Positions 35,730 to 48,100 of a stretch of 64,000 nt of DNA are shown one piece after another. This stretch comes from Angiostrongylus vasorum. Its lineage: Eukaryota; Nematoda; Chromadorea; Rhabditida; Metastrongylidae. How positions within the stretch are numbered: position 1 is the stretch's first letter; every line of letters starts with the position of its first letter. The stretch spans positions 1,162,001 through 1,226,000 of the forward strand of contig JADANN010000445.1 in NCBI GenBank assembly GCA_018806985.1. The letters run 5' to 3'. The notes below the pieces were generated by a model. The model did no database searches, was not told where the DNA came from, and was given only the letters and a program-made list of their open reading frames with translations. Both the position numbers and the translations under genes were made by a program.

Positions 35730-38700
35730 TGGTTCCAGTGATTATAATAAGAAGCATGAGAAGAATATCAGTGAGCTGCTTTGACAGGTTGATAGCCAGT
35801 CACGACAGGAGAATTCGTCCGAATTATGGAGGTATGTATGCATTTTTCGTACTCAACACTATGCATGTCGTCTCCGATGTATACTAAGAATTGATAAAAA
35901 AGTGAGTAGGCGTTAAAATGATACAAAGTAAATGAAGGAAATGAGAAAAATGTGAAAGTCCACAAACTAAAAAACCATGGAAAAAAGATGTCTAATCAGA
36001 GGGCGCGTGGAGTGCAGTGGTATAAACTCCCTGCAATACACTTAAATTCAATCCCCGCAACCCAGGCTTAGCAAGGCATTCATTCGTCCGGGGTCTACAA
36101 ACTGGTACGGACCTTTATGTGAGGGTGGAAGCACTGCCTCGACACATCATTAGGCTACTAGCGAAGTCATTCTATAAGCTAGATATGCATTCCATCACCT
36201 CTAACGATGCTTAATGAAGTCAAATGCATGGCACACCAATTAGGGATTGATCACTGCCGAGAACCTTATCCTTTATTTATCCTTTCAAGTAGAGTTCTAG
36301 GGAAGGGGTGTAGCGCAGTGAGTTAGTGATGCAGTCCATCATGAAACAAGGTGCTGCTTCAACACGCTCCTCAACGTTCGCGTCCAATCAACGTGGAAGC
36401 GCCTTGCATGGCTATCTTCGTGATTGCAAGGGAAAATCGACCGAACGATATTCATAAAAAAGAATAAGTCTTCAAGTACAGCCGAAGCAACATGCGAGGT
36501 ATTCGAAGACCTTGTGTACGATAAATGTTTGGAAAACGAACCGAGTGCAGGAAGTGCTGAGATCCACAAAATAGATATGATAACGGGTCGTATGACTTAA
36601 ACAAATGATAGTTCTTATGGTCTTTGTATCCCAACCATCCTTTATAGAAAGTTCATATTTATTGCAAAGCGACTATATCTTAGCCAACTAGTTGGAACGG
36701 ATTCGTACTGCAACACTGAATCAGGCCCTATGTTCGATTGAAACTGCAGAACTGCATAGATGTTTTGGTGAGGTGGAACACACGGAAGGTAGCCGCAATA
36801 CATCTAGCAGTGGGTGGATCGAGTCCAACACAGCACAACGGAAGAATTCACCTTATAAATTTGATTGAAACTAAATCTAAATAGGGAGAAAGTGAACGGA
36901 ATGAGTGGCTTAAAGTACTCAACAAAGTTGTGAAAGGACAAGGAATGTGCCGCTTGTCGATTCCACAAACTATCTCATTCGAAGACTGAGAAATCATATG
37001 GGTTGTTTCTATTGAGAAGTCCGTGCGTTCTCCTGAAGCGTCATCCGGCTCCGAAATTTCCATCTCCGTCTGGCAACTTTTGGTGATTAAGTGCTCTGTT
37101 ACATAATTTCGGAAGTCGAGCATTTGGGCCAGACATGTCAGTCGATTCTATGGGAACGACATCGTCAGTGCGATGGCCAACTGAATTCTGCCGGATGCTG
37201 AATGGAACTCAGGGCCACATCCAATCCGCTTTCGGAGTTGTTTACTATCTTCTCTCCGAGAAATATTAAACATAGTCGATTTCATAGAGTTCATCTTTCG
37301 TTGTCCAAAACCACTTCGTAATGGACCTTATAAATGGATCGAATTAATAGATTTATTACAAACATAATGCAGAAAAACCATAAGCATGTGTTTTAGGGTC
37401 ACCAATTGAAGTGAACATCACAGCACACGTCACAACAATCAGTTCGATTACGGAAGTGTCAATGGTAAGCTGGCTAGGAGTTCGAAGATGTCCAAGGCAA
37501 ATTTTGTAAACCCACCCCTAATTCTCGATATGACGTCAGTCACCCTACCAACTCTTCGAAAATTCTTAATTTCGGAAATTTCTAGTGGAGTTTGCTTTGT
37601 GGAATCAGATGTTTTTTGAAAGCTCGTACTACGAGGTTTTCCTCAAAAGCGCGTAATTAACGCCGCGGGCAATAGTGTCAAGCTATATATGCTAAGAAGT
37701 ATTGTTTGGTGGGCAAGTGATAAAAATGTGACAAGACAGCAGCGATCAGAATTCCTAAAAATGATCGAGTGAGAAGTCAACTGGTTTAAACTACTCGAAT
37801 TTAGAAACTAGTTTGCAATTTCGGTTTAGTTGCTAAACACATTGGCAGGATAGGTCAATGAAGCACGATGGTGCACTTGTTGTGGTTTCTTTGCTGAACT
37901 TTTCTTATTTCGTTTTCAATACAAACGTAAAGTACTTCGTTTGTGAACGCGCGAAAATTTGTTTTTAAGTCATCAAATGTTCGATAGAGTTTGGTATGAG
38001 TGGATTTCCACTCACATGGAGTGGGCAAATCGGCCCCTGAACTCATTTCCTTGCAGCTGCTTATCCAAGTCAGACTGTGTTGCCCAGCATCTGGTCTTGT
38101 AGTGCCATTCTCTACAGTTAACAATATACAAGAAACTGCATTCTTGATGAGTTTATTCTTTCGGCGAGAGGCCGTTGCTAGTATGGAGTGTCCCCACATA
38201 GACTGTTGTTGTAAGAAAAGCTACAGATTATCTCTGCTGTACTGGAACATTGAAAGTCAACAATTTTCAAAGCGTTCACTAAAATGAGACGATAAGCCAT
38301 AAAAGGAAAATTGTAGGTATAGATGTGAGTTGTATCGCGGTGGTGCATTAGGCGGCACGAAGAATGTTCGCCTAACGATTTCATGAACATGTTTTCACAT
38401 AGTGGCTTGTTTATATTGTTACTACAATAAAATCTCTTTAATGTCGTAGATATATTGCTCAGATCGATTGACTATAAAGTCTGAATTTCCACAGCTTATA
38501 GGTTTCTTGCACAAACCATCGATACTCGTACAGCTCTTTCACTTTCGATTTGAAACACATGCCCAGATCTGGCGGTGTTCCCGACAGCCTCTGTCACACC
38601 CTGCGATGTGTAGCCTTCCATAAAAGACAAATCGAATGCCTTGATTCTGTATCTGTTTCACTTATATAGGCGAAACGTGACTCTCTCTCTCTGAAGTCCA

Positions 38701-41700
38701 GAGGGAGCAACAACATACACGCTCTTTCTAGCTCTTCTAGATCAGTGGCAATTCCTGTGGGAAATATCGACAGTATAATCGCGTACAGTTTTTGTTGTCC
38801 ATCTTAAGATGTGCTCTTGGCAAAACTGAGATAATCTTGGATTATTTATTTCTTGGAAAAGTTTGAGACCAAGAAGAACTTTACTATTCTATGCTTTTCT
38901 GGTGGCTTTTGATTATCTGCAGCTCGTGAAGCGCAATTTGTTCGTCGAGGGTCGTAACTCTAACAGTGCGTGAAGAAGCGATCGGACAAAACGGAGTTCC
39001 GTCAACCAGAACACGTTGGTGTTCCACAATTTCTTGCTGCTCTTTACGGTTGCCTCGACTCATGGTAATCGTATCTGTATAGAATGAACGGACTTGATAA
39101 ATACCAGTATTTACTCCCTTATATGCGGTACTCCAGATAGCTGTGCCGTAACATTGTCTGTAGGGTGGCCGAGTTTTTTGCTTTCGCCGCACATAAAAGT
39201 TTCGAAATATTGCAAAAGCTTAACAGAATGGATGGCTGAAGTTAAAAGATAAGTAAGAAACAATAACCAATGATACAACAAGCAAAGTGCGGAGGAAGAT
39301 GAGTTAGAGCTGCAACTAAAACGAGAACGACTGTCGTTTGCCAAATAAAACCGGCATGACTTGATATCATCACTTCATAACGAGTGCTACGGTAACATAA
39401 GGAGTCAACGTTGCGATCTAAGCATTATTTAGCTGCACGCTAAATTTCGTTAATTGTCTTGGTGTGAACACTCGTTCAGGACTACTTACTCGATCTATAT
39501 TTGCGCCAGATATGGAAGGACCCACGGCTTGCGTGGAAAGCGACGTGCAGTCATCGCTGACTATAGGTGAGTTCTTTTGTGCCTGATTTGCTTAGCATTG
39601 TTTGCCCTAGTCATCCCATGGCATATAATATCCTGAAAAATAATTAGATTTTGAGAAGGAACAATTGAAGAGCAGCTGGATACCGAATATTTCCTATGTG
39701 AACTGACACTTCGCTGATGAGCTTAAAACAATTGCTCTGCTCAGAAAATGTTTTTCGGCCTACTCACGATAGGACTCTCAGCCTCCCTGCTTGTTTGTTG
39801 TGCTTTCAACATGGACAGCTTGTCCGCATGGTCTCAGAAGTCTTTGTGTTCCTGTATTTGCGATTCGTCCATCGAATTAACTCAGCTCTCCCTTTATTTG
39901 ATCTGTTAGGGATTACTGAGCGCTAATTCAATATTTTTGTTCGTTAGAGGCGTGTAGTTACATTCTCGGATAGCCTTATATGACCCACAGCAAGCAACTA
40001 ACGACCTTGAGTGTATTACACTACATGTTTCCGCTGCGCTTCGTGCACTTTAGTATTAATTTGTGGCATTCAGCAGTTCTCATGATCACGTGGAAGCTGT
40101 GTCTAAAGTAAAAAATGCGTTCTTTCTGTCAAATGCACTTGAGATATTAATGCTAATAAGGCAGCAATGGCGATAACTTTGCATTACGAAGTTCACGTTT
40201 ACCTTGGCATCACCCGTACCATCAATCGTCCCGTTAATGGTCAGGTGACTCGAGTAGGTACCAATAAATTTTCCATTTATTCCTGTTGCGTGCAAGGGTA
40301 TCTGAATTAGTTTTGCTCGCCCTAGAAACTCGCTGAGCATCATATTTTCTTTTTAGAGTTTTCTTGAACAACTCTGCCATCTGGTCGGTGGTCTTCCAGT
40401 TGTGCCTCTGACATCCCAAGGATTCGCTAACGGCTCTTTTCCATTGGTTATGGTTGAGGCCAGTAGAGTGCCTGGCCCAGATTATTTTCGCCAGTTTGGC
40501 ATATAGAAGGGCGGATTTGATTTTTTGATTGTTAACGAAGGTTCGGATCCCGTCTCCCATTTGCGTGACAGGAATACTTCCAGCATCACATTCTCGCATA
40601 TCCATTCATTGTGTTGCCCTTTATTAGCGATGAAATAAGTGTAGCGATAAAGCGATGCTTTAGAAGGGCAGATTTAGAGGAATCGATAGTGGTAGTTGAA
40701 ATACCATCGGATACTTTACGTCGTCAGTTAGTCCGTAAGCTCCCGTATGACTGTCTATGTGAAACACAAAATTGCGTAATTTGCTGTTGTGGCAGGGACG
40801 GTGACTACATGAGTTAGGTACAATATACCTGATCTCTTGTATATCCGCGGCGATGAATCTATTGGCGAAAAAAGCAGACCTTTATGTATCAGTGTAAAAG
40901 AACATCTGTATGCTAAACAAAAAGTAAGACAAGCTACGCTACCGGGAACGCATAGGATACAAAAGCATAGAGGAGACGATTTTGATATAAAAGTCGATAT
41001 CCTCGCACAGGATCTCAAAACACTAACGTGCAAACTTCTCGAGGCCTTTTGGATAAATGCCAGGAACCCCTGAATGAATAGCAGGGAAGAATTCTCAAGG
41101 ATAACACGTGATCTAGCCCCCGTGTCTTAGAATTGATTTTTGATGTGGGTGGTGCAGTCATCAGCCATATGCGACTCAGAGCGGCTGTTCTTCTTCGGTG
41201 GAGAGCAGGTAAAAAACGATGGGTTTTTCGAGAAGCCGGTGATCGTGTAATTATTGTGGAGATTTTCATTTTTTCTGTCTGTGCTGTTGAAGCGTACGAC
41301 CTAGCAAACTGCGTATCAGTGTGCTCTTCCAGGGTTTGAAGAAGGCGATACTGCCGAAACGTCAGCTACCGTTGCGTTGTATGCGTTCTATATGTACGGG
41401 AAGTAAACGTGTGCTGAATAACAACCTCGCGATTGCTGTAGAAAGAGTAGTGATCTTCCATCTCCCTAACTTAGCAACAAAATTTTTTGACGCTATGTTG
41501 AGGTAGGAAGAATCGTGGAGTCGAAAACGTGGCACCGATTTATGTGTTCCTATTCCTCTTTAATAATTCCTAGATGTTCCTGAAAGATCCTCAAGCGGTT
41601 CGTTTCCTCTTGCTTAAATATGGAGCTAATTCGTTCATCATATTGACTTCCCAACCTAGACAGACGTAGCTGGAGCATTTGGAGAAATTCATTTCGTTGA

Positions 41701-42128
41701 GCATGGATGGGACATACGTAACCAATCCGGTCTTCACGAAGACCATTTGTGTGAGATTTGTTCAAAGACCGGTCCTTCCACAAGCGTTATCAAAGTCGAC
41801 CTGCATTCGTTCCGCCTGGCTAATGCTTGATGTTATAAGAACGATGTCATCAGCAAATGGAAGATGGTGTAATTGCCGACCATCGATTTTCACCTCCATG
41901 TTCTCCCGTTCCAATGTTCGCGTGATGTTCTGGAGGGTGGCAGTTAATAATTTTAGCGAGAGAGTATCGTCTTGTCCAATCCAATAGAGGGATATTTATA
42001 TTGATGGTAATTCCGTTATGGTGATGTTGTGGTTGTGAAATTCGTATATAGTCCACGAAGAATCCCTACTTGCGGACTAGGGACACACTGACTGCCCACA
42101 GCTTCCATGCATTTGTCTCAATCGAGTC

Positions 42129-42178
<50 letters not shown>

Positions 42179-45100
42179 TGCATACATGCATGCATGCATA
42201 TCTGCATATATGTGTATATGAAAGGATAAAGCTCTCGGCCTTGATCAATCCCTGAGGGATGCACCATGCATTCGACTTCACTAAGCATCGTTTGGAGGTT
42301 ACTGAATGTATATCTGACCTTTACAATGATTCGCGGTGGCCTACCGATGTATCGAGTCAGTGCTGGTATCCTCACAAATGTGGTACCAATTGTCGAACCC
42401 AAAAGGGATGGAAGGTTCGGTGGGCCATGGATGCAGGGGATCGATTCCACGTGCGTGTTACAGGGCGCCCCCGACCACTGCACCACACGTGCCCCTATAT
42501 GTGTATATATAGACGAATATATATGTGTTCTTATGAACTGCCACTTCCTCTGAGTTATTGAGTCGATTGAGTTCTCCAAGTTGATGAATACTCTCGCGAT
42601 AATCCAATAAGTATAGTTATCGTGTGGGTGTGTTCCAACGTGCTGAATCCTTTTCGTAACCTTGCTTGCTCACACTGCCGTCCCTTATCCAGTATTGTGT
42701 AAATCCTGTTTAAGAGACAGCAAGCAGATTGGACAACAGTTGCCGATATCGTGGAGGTCATCTTTTCTGAACAATAGTAGTCTTACTGGTCTTCCATTGA
42801 ATAGGAACTTTGTTTTCTGACAGGTAAGTTGTCAAGATCCGGACCAGTGTGTTGGTGAGGGAGTGGCGGATGGTTCTTCAAGTGTTCAGATCTTATCCTG
42901 TCTGGACATCGTGTTGTTTGATTCTTCACCGACGTAATAGCATGTTGGATTTGGCAACGGAGAACGGTGGGACGATACATCCATCCTCCTTTATTTCATA
43001 TGAAGGCAAGAGGACGCGAATATTGAACAGATCCGAGTAGTAATCGCGAATGAGTTTCTTCATTGCGTTTATGGAGACTGTAACTCTTCCGCACAGTCAT
43101 CTTCGATTTGTTGTTGGCGAAGTTTCCGTCGGTTTTGCGAATGCTCTTTCCATCCGCCACAGCTTTAGCTATAACAGCTCCTCTTCTCTCCTTAAGATCT
43201 CTTATGACATCTGTGTAGAACCTTGCAAGTTCGGACGTGAGTCGATTGCCTACTACTTGTGTAATTATATTGTGGAGTGTTAACCAAAGTGTTTCTGGGA
43301 GATAGGTGTTCTTTACGACTCTCGACCTCTCGGTTTTCATAGGGCTAACGATGTTGAATAATCCAGTCGTATTCTTCGTCGATTTTGATAGTAAAGAAAT
43401 CTTCTCGAGCCTTTGGAGATGATCTGAATAAATCCCAATTCACAGTGGTTTTAAGGAGTTTCTCGAACTTTGCGGCTTTTCCCTTCTTTCCGCCAAAAAT
43501 GGAATCTTGTGCGAATAAAGCGGTTTTCGACCCGGTGTAATATTTTTTAAATAACGGTATCATCGGTTATGGAACGGCTTCGATTTACTGTGATGTGGTC
43601 TATTTCGTCATGGTACTGTCCATAGGGAGACTCCCACGTCCAGGTTGAGAATTTCGAGTTACCATGAATGGTCTCGGTCGTCATGATAAACTCAGACAGC
43701 CGCTCGTCCTGTTCCATTCTAATCCATGGGTCCCAATGCAACGTTCATCAGTTCTTTTGCGTCCTATCTTAGCGTTAAAATCCCCAGTGATAACCTTAAC
43801 GAATGTGTGGTATTCTCTGTAGAACTTGTCCAACTCCGTATAGAACGCATTGACTTCGTCTTCATCATAACTTCATGTCGGTGTGTAGTTGTTCGAATGG
43901 ATCGAATACATCGCCAAACACATGTTGACGAGAACGCCGACGTCGCCGAGTCCTCTGTTGTCGCAGGTTCCGCAGAAGTTCTTCTGCGGTACCAAAGATC
44001 GTGTTAAGGGGACGGCGTTTTCTTGTCCTACCCAGTCCATCGACATCGTACTTAACCTTTTAGGCCTGGATCGTTAGGTCCTTAATAGTGCACTGAGATA
44101 CAAATGAACTGCATCTCATCCCTCTATTGTGCGCATTAGGTAGGTATCGTCTCTTTAGTCCTCCCAGATCTAGCCCTGAAATTTTAACAGCTTTTCTGTA
44201 ATCGTATTACCCAACGCCACCGTATCGGGGGCTCTTTAGGGAGTCAAGGAGATGATGGTCACTTATTTCACTTTGTTAAGCCTTCGGTATCCGCGAATAG
44301 CTTACTGTCTATGGACGTGTTGGCCGGATATACTCACGAGTAGTCTACCAGTCTCTCCCAAGGTAGACGGAGAGCTTATTTGCTAGAGGCGACTGCTAAC
44401 CGCCTTCCATACACTTCGCTATCACTTGTTTGCAGGCCTTTGGGCCATTTAACTCGTAGAATACAATCCGCATAAACGAGAATGCACCCACTCACGCACG
44501 CATTCATGAATACGGCTACGTAAACACAGAAGATATGTCTCAAATCGGCTCAGCAGAGACAAGGTGTCCATCTCCCTAAGTCCAGCTACGTCTCAGCCTA
44601 AGGTCACGTACGGTCCCCATTTGACCCCTCACCAGAGACTTGGGGACGCAAAGCCCGCAGAATAACTTACTCGTGATCCCTCAGTGGAGATCTATAGCAC
44701 CTTAGCATAGGAAACGCGAATTTCTGTTTTCTCGTTTTATTACTTCATTGTCGTTTAGCTGATCCAGTGCTTGTTTTTCGTGACAGAAACTATTTTATGT
44801 TGTCTCAGTTTGTAGCAGTTAGTTCAGTAAAGAGGATTTTTGAAGGATATATCAAAACGAAGTACGACATTACTCGGTCGGTTTTTGGTCAAATTAATGC
44901 TATTCGGATTATTTCAAAATTAAGGAGTCGACATGGTAAAATCGATTTGGACTCCCGACACCTTCTTTCCAAATGAGAAGAAGTCGTTTTTTCCATGAAG
45001 CCACTTCACACAACTCATTCTTACGGATTGACAGTCAAGGGAACGTTCTTCGAAGTGTTCGCCTTACCGTAACCGCAGATTGCCCAATGGATTTGCAAAC

Positions 45101-48100
45101 GGTCAGTTAAATATAGAAGAGAGAACTAGCTTAGAGACAGGCGAAACGATGGACCCGCATAGTGTGCTGGTGAACGCGTTACTCCCCGGAAAGGACAATA
45201 GCGCGTTCGGTCCCCACAGCGGACACCTGAGGTCCGGAGTTTTGCAAATATCTCAGCATCATTTTGGTTGTTTCACAAATAATGCCTTGCCGTGAAAACA
45301 TGTAAAGGCAGTGATTAAAAAGTCAACATAGTTAAATATGGTGTTTCTATTCTGGGTGGCTAGTTTATTTCTCCATAACTTTATCCAGCAAAACCTAGCA
45401 TGAAGAGGATAGAAAAGGATAGTTCCTGCGATGAATTACTGCATGAACATTCAAAATACTAATGATAGATGCAAAGAAATCAAACTAGTCAAACTGAACA
45501 GTTGTGGTTTGCGTCAGTTTTGTGTTCTGTCTCAAAATCGGAAACCTGGATGATCCCACGTAATAGTTATGTACTACGGCTTTCAACAATATTTGGAAAC
45601 ATTCGCAGCGCAGATGATATTTACCTGAAAGTACTCATCTTTCCAGTTCAAGTAACCTTTGTGAACCAAGTAATGCGGAACTTCTCGACGTTGCATATTT
45701 GTATTGGAGGCGTTCATTCTTTGGTCTCATTAGAAAGTGGTGTGTGGTGCGAGTAGTAAATGCTTGCATCAAACGAATCGCACACTCCAGGCGATCGGGT
45801 TGCCCAAGCTGACAATGGGATCTTCTAGAGCATGCCAACTGGTGGAGCATTAGACCAAGTTCACATATTGCCCTTTTCCATGTCTGATCCTACAAGTCAA
45901 TGTTCTAGTTAGCTCATGTTTATAAACTGGTCTTCATGTTTCTTGATTTGATCGCAGTTCTCATGTCCTCATGTCACTTGCTAACGGAGTTTTTTGGGTT
46001 TTAACCAAAGTGCGAGTCGTATATTTTCAAGGAAAAAATAAGGAGGATGGCTTTAAAGCCATATAATTCTGAACCACTTTTTACATCTACCGATTAATTA
46101 CCGTTAATGATTACAGTTCCCACTGGACATCCAGGAATGCTCACTAGAAATCGAGGTAGGCATTTCATTCTTTAACTAGTCATTACGATTAGTTTTTAAA
46201 GCAGTCGAAGTCTGCTTTTTCTTTTGCATGTTTTCTAGAATTCTTTACGAAGGAAAATGATGGATCTCCATCAGTAGTCGATTTTCCGCACCCTGGTGCA
46301 ACAACAAATCCTGATTATGCTAGGGGGCCTTCGTCCGATTTGTCGCTAGGCCACGTGCCTCGTCTCCAAGTGATGGATAAGTGGAGGTTTAAATGCGGAT
46401 CACCACCCACCTACCCTAAAATGGAGCTAGGTTCAGACGATTGATTGTTTCAGTTAGCTGTTCTTCTGCTCTCCTTTGGTCTCGTAATTTCCATAATTTT
46501 GTAACCTATCCGTGCATCCCTGTGTACGTGTGCTTGTGCATGTGTATTTCGCATTCTCCACTTTGATTTCGTCGAAAAAACTCCAATTCAACAACGCATA
46601 AATACGTGAGAGATCGTTCAGAGTTTCCCCGTTCTATCTCTGCTCTCTAAGAGCACGACAACCCGTAAGACTAGACGCTGTCGCAGTAAAACGTGGTTAA
46701 AAATCTCGGCGAATTTTTAATCTGCCGAAATTTTGTGGTACGTTAAGAGCAGTGATATTGTACAGACATGGAAATCTACGAATGAAGACTGGATGACACA
46801 GGCTAAGAAGAGATAGGACGTTATCGGCCTAACGGAAATGAGAAGACACATCCGCTTCATTCCATTTATGATACTTAGAAATTTTTCATGCGAACATGTA
46901 GCAGTGAATAAGTGAAGAGGAATTTCTGTGTTGCTCCATATGAACTTGGATTTTAACACCAGTTGCTTTATATCAGTACGTTCCCGAACGTTCACGGTCA
47001 AAATGATGTAGAGCAATGCTGGATCTAACAGTCTTCATCGCATATGCCTCAACATCAAATTACGACGACGAAGACATCAAAGGATTTTATGTGGATTTAG
47101 AGACCTTTCACAGGAAAGATTGTACCATCTGCAAAGTTATCATCGGCAGCATCAACATCAAAGTCGCACGGGAAGGAAGTATGAAGGGTGTGTCGAAGTA
47201 CTTCATAAGTACAAGATTCTTTCACCTTCGTCAACTTGAAGAATGCTGATATCCTTGGACTGGAAGCATTGTGAGAACTTTTGAAAACAATAGCATATTT
47301 TTTTGCTGCGCCAGGACTCCTCATGAGCTATGCCATTCTGAAGTATGACATCGTCGTAGACGTGTGGAAAAGGAAGCGATGAAGCGACTTCATCTCACCG
47401 AAATTATTCAGTTTTTCTATTGTTTTCTCGGCAACGCTATGTCAATAATTCTGCGAAGCTCTGCCAATGTCAAAATAACCGATATGTTTTGAAAGGTGGT
47501 GTAGTGATGTGGCAGGTGAGTGAAATAACACAACAACACTAATGAAGTGCATAGCCGTTCTGGCGAAATCGTTGTTCGTTTAGAGCTATGGCTACTCAAC
47601 GCGGGACATCGTCTACCACTGGCAAGGGCGCCGCGCTGTCGTCATCGACGAGAACGTGCATCTGGCCCACTTCTCGATTGCTGACCATCATTATGTCGAA
47701 CGCATCATATCGTTAAGTACAGGTAGATGATGTGAAGCATCTCGACGACGTTTTTGTGGTTTTTTTAGACTTCTTTCTTCTATCCGAAGAGTAAGGTTGC
47801 TTTGTGCGTACGCGTATTGTCTTCATATATCCTATGCCTATTTTACAGTAAACAAAAAACCCGTATTACACACAAAGTGCTGAACTTCTGTTATCATCGT
47901 TGTATCGCGGCTGCCATTAAAAAAGAGTAGGCAGTAAATATTAAGATAAAATTCTAGTACAGATTATTCTTTCCAAGCTGAGTTTGGCGGTGTTGGGACG
48001 CGTGTGGCGCAGTGGTCGGAGCCTCCCTACAACACACACACATGGGATCGGTACCCACGCGTGTGGCACACCAAACCCTCCATCCTTCCGGGGTCGGCAA

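Larger units (their letters stand above)
40200..44690 (-). mobile_element. RTE-type LINE, decayed and split by a PLE and a SINE1
   Basis: Minus-strand order: possible 5' untranslated part about 44690-44050; endonuclease 44000-43550 ([50 protein letters not shown]); RT 43350-41540 ([37 protein letters not shown] with the FADD catalytic box); C-terminal part 40605-40234 ([43 protein letters not shown]). Frameshifts and stops throughout show it is dead. About 70-80 residues seem lost where the PLE sits. It occupies the intron between channel exons 39566 and 44925, antisense to the channel gene. Confidence 0.88.

Noticed and set aside
40190..40340. Minus-strand frame with [16 protein letters not shown] resembling a fibroblast growth factor strand
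   Set aside because: It overlaps and continues the C-terminal part of the RTE LINE in another frame; no other FGF strands or splice sites are present.
42070..42281. Open frames encoding repeated IY residues
   Set aside because: They are translations of the (TA)n microsatellite and SINE1 tail.
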